From: Takakia lepidozioides
Taxonomy: Eukaryota > Streptophyta > Takakiopsida > Takakiales > Takakiaceae
DNA length: 64,000 nt
NCBI GenBank assembly: GCA_030704615.1
Contig: CM060731.1
Coordinates: forward strand, 29,822,001-29,886,000
Direction: 5' to 3'
Part shown: positions 58,207 to 64,000 of the stretch, piece after piece
Position numbering within the stretch: position 1 is the stretch's first letter
Layout of the letters: every line of letters starts with the position of its first letter
The notes under the pieces: model-generated
Told to the model about the DNA's origin: nothing
The model's input: only the letters and a program-made list of their open reading frames with translations
Database searches by the model: none
Program-made: the position numbers and the translations under genes

Positions 58207-59948
58207 ATGTCAGCTCCATGGAGTATGCGCTTGGCATCGACTTTCATAGTTGGGGCTAACAATCTGACAAGGCGCAAGGATGGCACCATCAACCGCAGAC
58301 TGGCTGATTTTATTGAATTGAAAGTTCCCGCCAATCAAAAGCCTGTGAAGGGGGTTTCTACACTGGATGTAGAGGTTGACTCTGTCACCGGAGTTTGGGT
58401 GCGTGTGTTTATCCCCACAACCGAGATGGAGGTTACCCCCTTGAACTTGGGTTCTGGAAAATCTGTACCAGATTTTGACAAGAAACTTCCAGTCGTCTTC
58501 TATTACCATGGAGGAGGATTTGCTGTCTTGTCTGCAGATTTCGTGTTATATGATGCCTTTTGCCGGCGATTGGCTCGAGCCTGTCACTCAGTAGTAATCT
58601 CTGTGAACTACCGCCGAGCACCAGAGCACCAGTGTCCAGTGCCTTATGATGACTGTTACAATGCTTTGGAGTGGCTCCGGTTGCCAGAATCTGCGTCATA
58701 CTTGCCACCCAATGTGGATCTCTCTCGCTGTTTTCTCATGGGAGATAGTGCAGGTGGAAATATAGTGCATCATGTGGGGGTCAAGGCATCTGGGAAAGAC
58801 CTGAGTCCTGTATGTATCAAAGGGCATGTGTTGATTCAACCTTTCTTTGGGGGAGAGGAGAGGACTCCTTTTGAAATTCGGTTGGTAAATACCCCAATCA
58901 TCTCAGTAGAAAGTGCCGATTGGCATTGGAAAGCCTATCTGCCATCAGGTTCTGACAGAGACCACCCAGCCTGCAACATCTTTGGGCCCCATTCACAAGA
59001 TTTGTCCAATGTGCCCCTACCACCATCTCTGGTGGTGGCCGGGGGCCTCGACACACTCCAAGACTGGCAGGTAACCTTTCTGCCTCTTGCTTCTTTAGCT
59101 TGTTGGCGGATTCTTCTGCATCACCCATTCTGTTCTTGATGTGACCAAATGAATGGTTATGGAAGCCAGGACCACAAGATAAATGGAGGCCAGAGACTGC
59201 CCAACGAAATTGCCCAGAGATACTCTCAAATACTAACTAGGATTTTAGGCGGCTGCATGTCAAGAACAAGGACGTTTGTGCAGGGCTTTGCTACACGAGA
59301 AGGATATTGAAGATATGGATCAATGGACGCTTTCCTTCAAGCATCCTTGGTTCAGATGTCTTGAATTTGACAGCTGTACTAGGCTGGAAGTTATGCTGTT
59401 GAGTTTGTAGACTAGGGGGAGTGCTCCCACCACTGTCCCTAGAAATAGAACAGCTTTGTCAGATGGCACAGACGCAGCCATAATATCAAAAAGTGGGATG
59501 TAGATCAACCCTGTGACAGGGTGTCTGGTGGATTGCGATGCTAACAGAGGCCTCCTACCAACACATTAGTTTTCCATTGTGCACATGATAGTGAGTCAGG
59601 TGAAATTTGCTCTCCAGGATTGTGAGATCCCTGGTATTCATTGAATCTCTTGTGTTTCCAATTAGGCTGTCTTCTTTGAACCTAAATCAATATGCAGAAA
59701 GAGTGCAGTTGCATCTCCAGAGTAAGAGAGCTGCAATGTTTGTATGAACTGAATATCATCGTATGGCTAAGAACCTGTTGTGATTTCAGGTGCGTTACAC
59801 ACAGGGATTGAAGAAAGCTGGCAAAGAAGTGCAATTATTATTCTATGAGAAGGCCATCCATGCCTTCCATATATTTCACCAGCTTGATCAGTATAAGCTT
59901 GCCTCCAAGGTGCTTTTTGATATATGTGCATTCATCCAGAATCTCTAA
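58207..59948 (+). CDS. CXE: CXE-type carboxylesterase (alpha/beta hydrolase), 2 exons
   Basis: Exons 58207-59070 and 59790-59948, GT-AG, phase 0, 340 residues. I start at ATG 58207 because it follows an AATCAG acceptor; an in-frame ATG at 58168 would add 13 residues that look intronic. The oxyanion-hole motif HGGG starts at 101 and the nucleophile motif GDSAGG has Ser 181. Asp 282 (AGGLDTLQDWQ) and His 312 (EKAIHAFHIF) complete the triad, so the enzyme should be active on small ester substrates, probably in the cytosol because no signal peptide is seen. The sequence is close to plant CXE18 and to the gibberellin receptor GID1 (RRPDGT-type N-terminus, PFFGGEERT, DRDHPACN), but GID1 has lost the catalytic His. 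Substrate unknown. Confidence 0.93.
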
Positions 59949-60135
59949 GTCTCTAAATTGACATGGTGCAGACTGCTCTGTGACATTCAGCAGGGTAGTG
60001 ATTTCCAGGGATGGCTACTTGATTTCCATTCTTTCTGCAAGAGGTTCTATGTACAGGGGAGCAGAGGAAACTGGGCATCAAGAAGGGAGGGAAATTATCA
60101 TTATTATTAGCTCATGGTGCCAGGGCCAGGGCAGT

Positions 60136-60162
60136 GTTGTTGGGGGGGTGGGGGGGGGAGAT
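60136..60162 (+). other. Poly-G run downstream of CXE
   Basis: Two long G runs separated by a single T (seven and nine G) in the likely CXE 3' UTR. Could form a quadruplex or simply be a slippage tract. Confidence 0.5.
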
Positions 60163-61252
60163 TCCTCCCGGAGGAATGTGCAGAAAACCAGTGTTGCATT
60201 TAATGCCATCACTCGAAGCTGCCTTGAATTGTAGATAACCTGTTCCTCAAAGGGGCTGGCAGATGAACTGCTAATGTAGTTCTGATGTTTTTCAACACGT
60301 TCATGGTACAAGGGTCTGCAGGCTTGTTGCATGTATTTTATGTCGAAGGGAGATGTTATTGTGCAGCAGATGACCTAGCATGATGTTTCGAGGACTTGTC
60401 CTTTTGGAAGATCTCTTGTTTGTGTGCGCAATGGAAAGGGTGAATACTGTTCAGACAGGTAGGAAGGTGACTATCCAGATTACAGGAAAGTAGCATTTGT
60501 AACACCTGGCGTGTTTTCATGTAAAAGTGAGCTATTTCAACTGTAGTGATTTGAGTGTCCAATTGTCTTAAGTTGCTAGAGTTTTGCAAGGGCTGTTATA
60601 ATGTCAAACATGACATGGAATTTTGCACAGTAGATGCGACGAGTGCTGCCAAGTTATATATGGTCAAATGTTTTCAAAACCATCTCCAAACAAGGTATGG
60701 ATGCAGTTCTACAGTGACTGGGTGCCAGTGGCAGTGACTGGCAGCTTGGTATGCCAGACCAACTGCTAAACATCAATAGATATCTCCCAGTAGATATCTC
60801 CTCTTAAAACCTTCCTCTCAATCACAAACATTAACATCAACAGCATTGGCAAAGTTCCCACATCTTTAACCTCAGTTTAGGGAATCTAGATGTAAGGAGG
60901 CAAGTCAGAAGCACAAGACAAGTTCCTGTGATCAATGCAAGCATCTCTCTGTTATTCATAATAGCCCATCCATACTGCTTGAAAGGTTCAAAGATGGAAC
61001 TGAAACTGAAAGGCTCCATCATAGATAACCTTTGATTTCAAAAATCCTCGTGGCCACGCCATGGAACCCAAAAAAATTAGCACCGAACACAGGATTCGAG
61101 CTTTACCTACAAAATCAGGCACCTACTTTCTCTCATCTTAGGATACATTCACGAGGCACTTACCAAGATGGCAACTATCTATGCAAGCAAGCCTAAACTC
61201 CAATGTCTGTGACCTACAGCTTTGTACAAGAATGGGACCAAAATTTGTTGTT
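60163..61252. other. Convergent intergenic space between CXE and the glucanase
   Basis: Presumably the 3' UTRs of both genes. I see no further gene. Confidence 0.4.
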
Positions 61253-63500
61253 CTATGAAAAGAAAAACAACGTGACCACAGTTGCAGCCATGGAAATGGC
61301 CAAGATCCTCAAGGCTTCTATAGATGTTGATGCACCAGATCTAGAAGTAGCTGCAGTGGGCTTCAGCCCAATTATGAAGTGGCAGGTCCCAGTTGATGGA
61401 TCTGTATTTGTCACCTCTGCCAGGCCTTGAAAATTGCAGGCCGTGGGATCTTGATTATTATACTGGTAATAATTGTTGAATGCATATGAAGCATTTCCCT
61501 GAAGTGATAGGGTGTTACATGATGATCCATCTAGAAGGTCTGTACAATCTGCATGGGAGCATGCATAATCTACATTGGCAGCCAGCTGACTCAGATCGAT
61601 GTTAGGGTTCACAACACACCACTGTTGGCGCAAGTAGGGGACATTCTGAGCATTCACAAGGTTTGCATTAGGACCATTGGCCCCACCTGCAACGAGTCAC
61701 CAGGAGAGCATCAAGTCTGTTCAAAGGAGAAGCAAGCCAACCAGCAGCCCCCCTCCTTACACATTTATCACAATTGCTTTCCCTAGAAATTGGACACTTC
61801 AGAGGAAGAAGGGGTTCAAGGGCCCTTAAAGACTAGGAAGCCCACCGGTACACAAATGGGGAGGTAATGACAGGCTGGGTGAACCATGAAGGATGACTTA
61901 CAACAGAAAGCAAGCATGCATCTGAACCAACAAATACCTCAAGTGATGCCACAGTGCCCTAACCACTGGCTTCCCTATAACAAACTGTAAATCTCGTCCA
62001 GCAGAGATGACCTATCACTGTTCAATTCGATACACCCTCCTACAAAATCAGAGGAATACAGGTGCAACAGTACCTGAAATGTCGAGTGTATACTTGGCTG
62101 TTCCATCGTAGTTGAAAATACCCCAGTGCCTCTCAAAGGGTCCTGGTAAAATACTCTTAGCATCCTCATCCAGGAGGCCAAACAAATAGCCCTGGATCTG
62201 CATATTTGGGCGCAATGGTGTGCCCTGCCCATTCAGCAGGTGATTCACAAGCTCCTGGTTAAACCTCTGTGCATATTGTATGTTTGCAGAAGGAGTACCA
62301 TCGGTAGGCCATCCAATCTCCCCAACGATTATGGACATGTTGCTATATCCAGCACTTGCCAAGGCTGACACCAGACCGTCATAGCTTGCATCAAACACGT
62401 TTTCGTAAGTGTTTGCTCCGTCATGAATTGGACTCGTACTTCCATCGAAGAAAGCAAAATCTAACGGGAAACCGGGATTTTGGTACAAGGTGATGAAGGG
62501 ATACAAGTTGATACAGAATGGGGCCTCCCACTCATTTAAGAACTGCACAATTTGATCCATGAGGGAAGCAATGTCACTGCGAAATGTGACCTGCGATGGA
62601 AATGAAGCGCCACTCAAAACATCTGCATTGAATGGGACTGTTGCCTTCACTCTCGACGCATATCCTGCCTGAGCCAGGGCATTCTCCATGTTTTGAAGTG
62701 CTGGAAATAAGGTGCTCTGATAAATTCCATTGTACGCGGCCAGAAATGGCTCGTTCCCCACCCCCACATACCTGCCAACACCAGCCTCTTAGGGATCTAA
62801 GTCGGACTGCATAAAGAGATGTATTGCTCAAATTCTTGGTAAGAAAGATCTTTACCGGCGCGGATCTCGCTCGCTTCATCATCTCTCTCTGTACTTTGCA
62901 ACCATCCCCAATCCATCACTTAAAGCCATGTGGGAGGACAGATAGAGTGAGGATCAACTATCAATGAGATTTTACTTCTTGTGAGGAAGCCTGCGATCGC
63001 CAGTATATGACGACACACTCTCTCTCTCTGTCCCTCTTCACCTACACATACTAGCGGATATGAACGTGCGCTTAGCCAGCTATGTAAGCATACATTCTAG
63101 GGGTTGTAAGCGGAATCTCTTTCAAATGCAAGAAAGAGACCAGCGAGACTTACTTGATGTTGACGCCCCCACTGTATAAAAACTGGGTGACATTCTGCTT
63201 GACCCAATTTGTGGCAGCATTTGGGTCATTGGCAAGAGAGTCAAGCAAGTCATTAGGAGCCGCCACCATGACCTCGATGTTGGTTCCCGCAAGAGCTCGA
63301 AGCACCTCGTTATCAGCATCAAACAGCTTCACTTTAGTGATTTTGTTGTCCTGCAGCATGTTCACCACAATTTGTGGCGGTAGGGGGTTGATGGAGATTG
63401 TCCCCCAGTTTACCCCAATTGCATTCACCCCTTCTTGTAACGCACACCCTATGAAGAGGATCGGAAGCAGCCCGGTACACAAGCGCCAGCTCACTGCCAT
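61253..63500 (-). CDS. GPI-anchored beta-1,3-glucanase (GH17 plus X8), 3 exons
   Basis: Exons 63500-63154, 62771-62074 and 61686-61253, all GT-AG and in phase, 492 residues. A signal peptide (about 1-27, hydrophobic LLPILFIGCAL) is followed by the GH17 barrel from IGVNWGTI. The acid/base Glu 123 lies in VGVGNEPF and the nucleophile Glu 267 in VGEIGWPTDG. An X8/CBM43 domain (about 370-455: WCVVNP, ACSHADC, NNYYQ, ACNFQG) follows, then a short Ser-rich linker and a hydrophobic tail (about 473-492, ILAISMAATVVTLFFFS) typical of GPI attachment. It should hydrolyse callose at the plasma membrane or wall; relatives act at plasmodesmata. The exon layout matches the plant GPI-GH17 class. Confidence 0.95.
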
Positions 63501-64000
63501 CCTGGCCTTTCAGATCAATGGTCGCTCTCAAACAAGAATCCACTCCAGCGGCTCGCAATGGCTTTCGCTTAATGCTCCACCGGCGGGGTCGTACAACAGA
63601 TCCACGAGACCTGTTACCAAAGCCGAATGAAGTGATCTTCACTTCCTCTGCTGGATGCTCCACAAGAGCTGTTGCTCCAAGCTTTCCCGCCGACGTTCGT
63701 TTCTCTGATCCCTCTGAGCGCAAGCTACAAGTGCTGATATAATGCTGCTGCTGCTCCACCCAGAGCTCGTTGCAAGCTGGAATCCTGCAAGCAACTTCAA
63801 CCGTGCCGACCTCTGGACTCCAGAACCCGACACGACAAACCAGACACGCCTCCTTCCAGCTCAATCTCAAGTGAAGACAAGCACGAGATGGAGAAGATTT
63901 ACAAACGTGCCCCACATATAAGAACCGTGACAGATCCGAACCAGGAGACCACCGGAAGAAATGCGAACGTCTACCCCGTTGAAGAAGAAAGGAAACCGAA
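63501..64000 (-). promoter_or_regulatory. Upstream region of the glucanase gene
   Basis: No clear TATA box or other element. Open frames on both strands here lack recognisable content. Confidence 0.3.

Noticed and set aside
60837-61022. Small membrane-protein frame downstream of the glucanase
   Set aside because: Lies in the expected 3' UTR and has no homology or separate gene signals.

Overview
The window is nuclear DNA of a land plant. It carries spliced plant genes with GT-AG introns, plant-specific families (SBP-box SPL factor, CXE carboxylesterase, GPI-type GH17 plus X8 glucanase) and a large mixed load of transposons. The long TE-filled introns, the MULE-type transposases with an N-T-N-A/V-E-x-Y-H-G signature and a chromovirus-like LTR element suggest a non-flowering vascular plant, most likely a fern. 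That placement is an inference from family resemblance, not something the sequence proves.

Layout. 64-14578 (minus): DNA ligase IV (LIG4). I could place 27 exons whose reading phases all agree; the last exon lies off the left edge. Its introns hold LINE fragments and at least four copies of a short repeat, and one intron is apparently of the GC-AG type. 14580-16090: LIG4 leader with a telo-box, then AT-rich DNA with a SINE-like piece. 16091-20712: a degenerate Ty3/gypsy element with a complete 5' LTR and a primer-binding site that looks self-primed. 20712-23180 (minus): a decayed MULE transposase broken by tandem repeats. 23590-23820: an extremely GC-rich patch. 23820-29368: intergenic and SPL leader, with a 91-bp insertion flanked by a 13-bp duplication.

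29369-39617 (plus): a complete 12-exon SPL gene of the long SPL1/12/14 class (SBP domain, ankyrin-like repeats, C-terminal membrane segment), with LINE tails and a gag fragment in its introns. 41210-42295 (minus): an F-box pseudogene with about four frameshifts. 42353-48636 (minus): a second, better kept MULE gene whose transposase intron has received a LINE. 48940-50480: tandem and direct repeats. 50480-52707 (minus): the 3' part of another Ty3/gypsy element, with a PHD finger after the integrase and a clean internal inversion of about 330 bp; a second LINE of the same family abuts it (52715-54610).

58207-59948 (plus): a two-exon CXE-type alpha/beta hydrolase. 61253-63500 (minus): a three-exon GPI-anchored beta-1,3-glucanase.

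The four intact host genes act in unrelated processes: double-strand-break repair, transcription, small-molecule ester hydrolysis and callose turnover. I see no operon-like or pathway clustering. The most unusual content is in the mobile elements.
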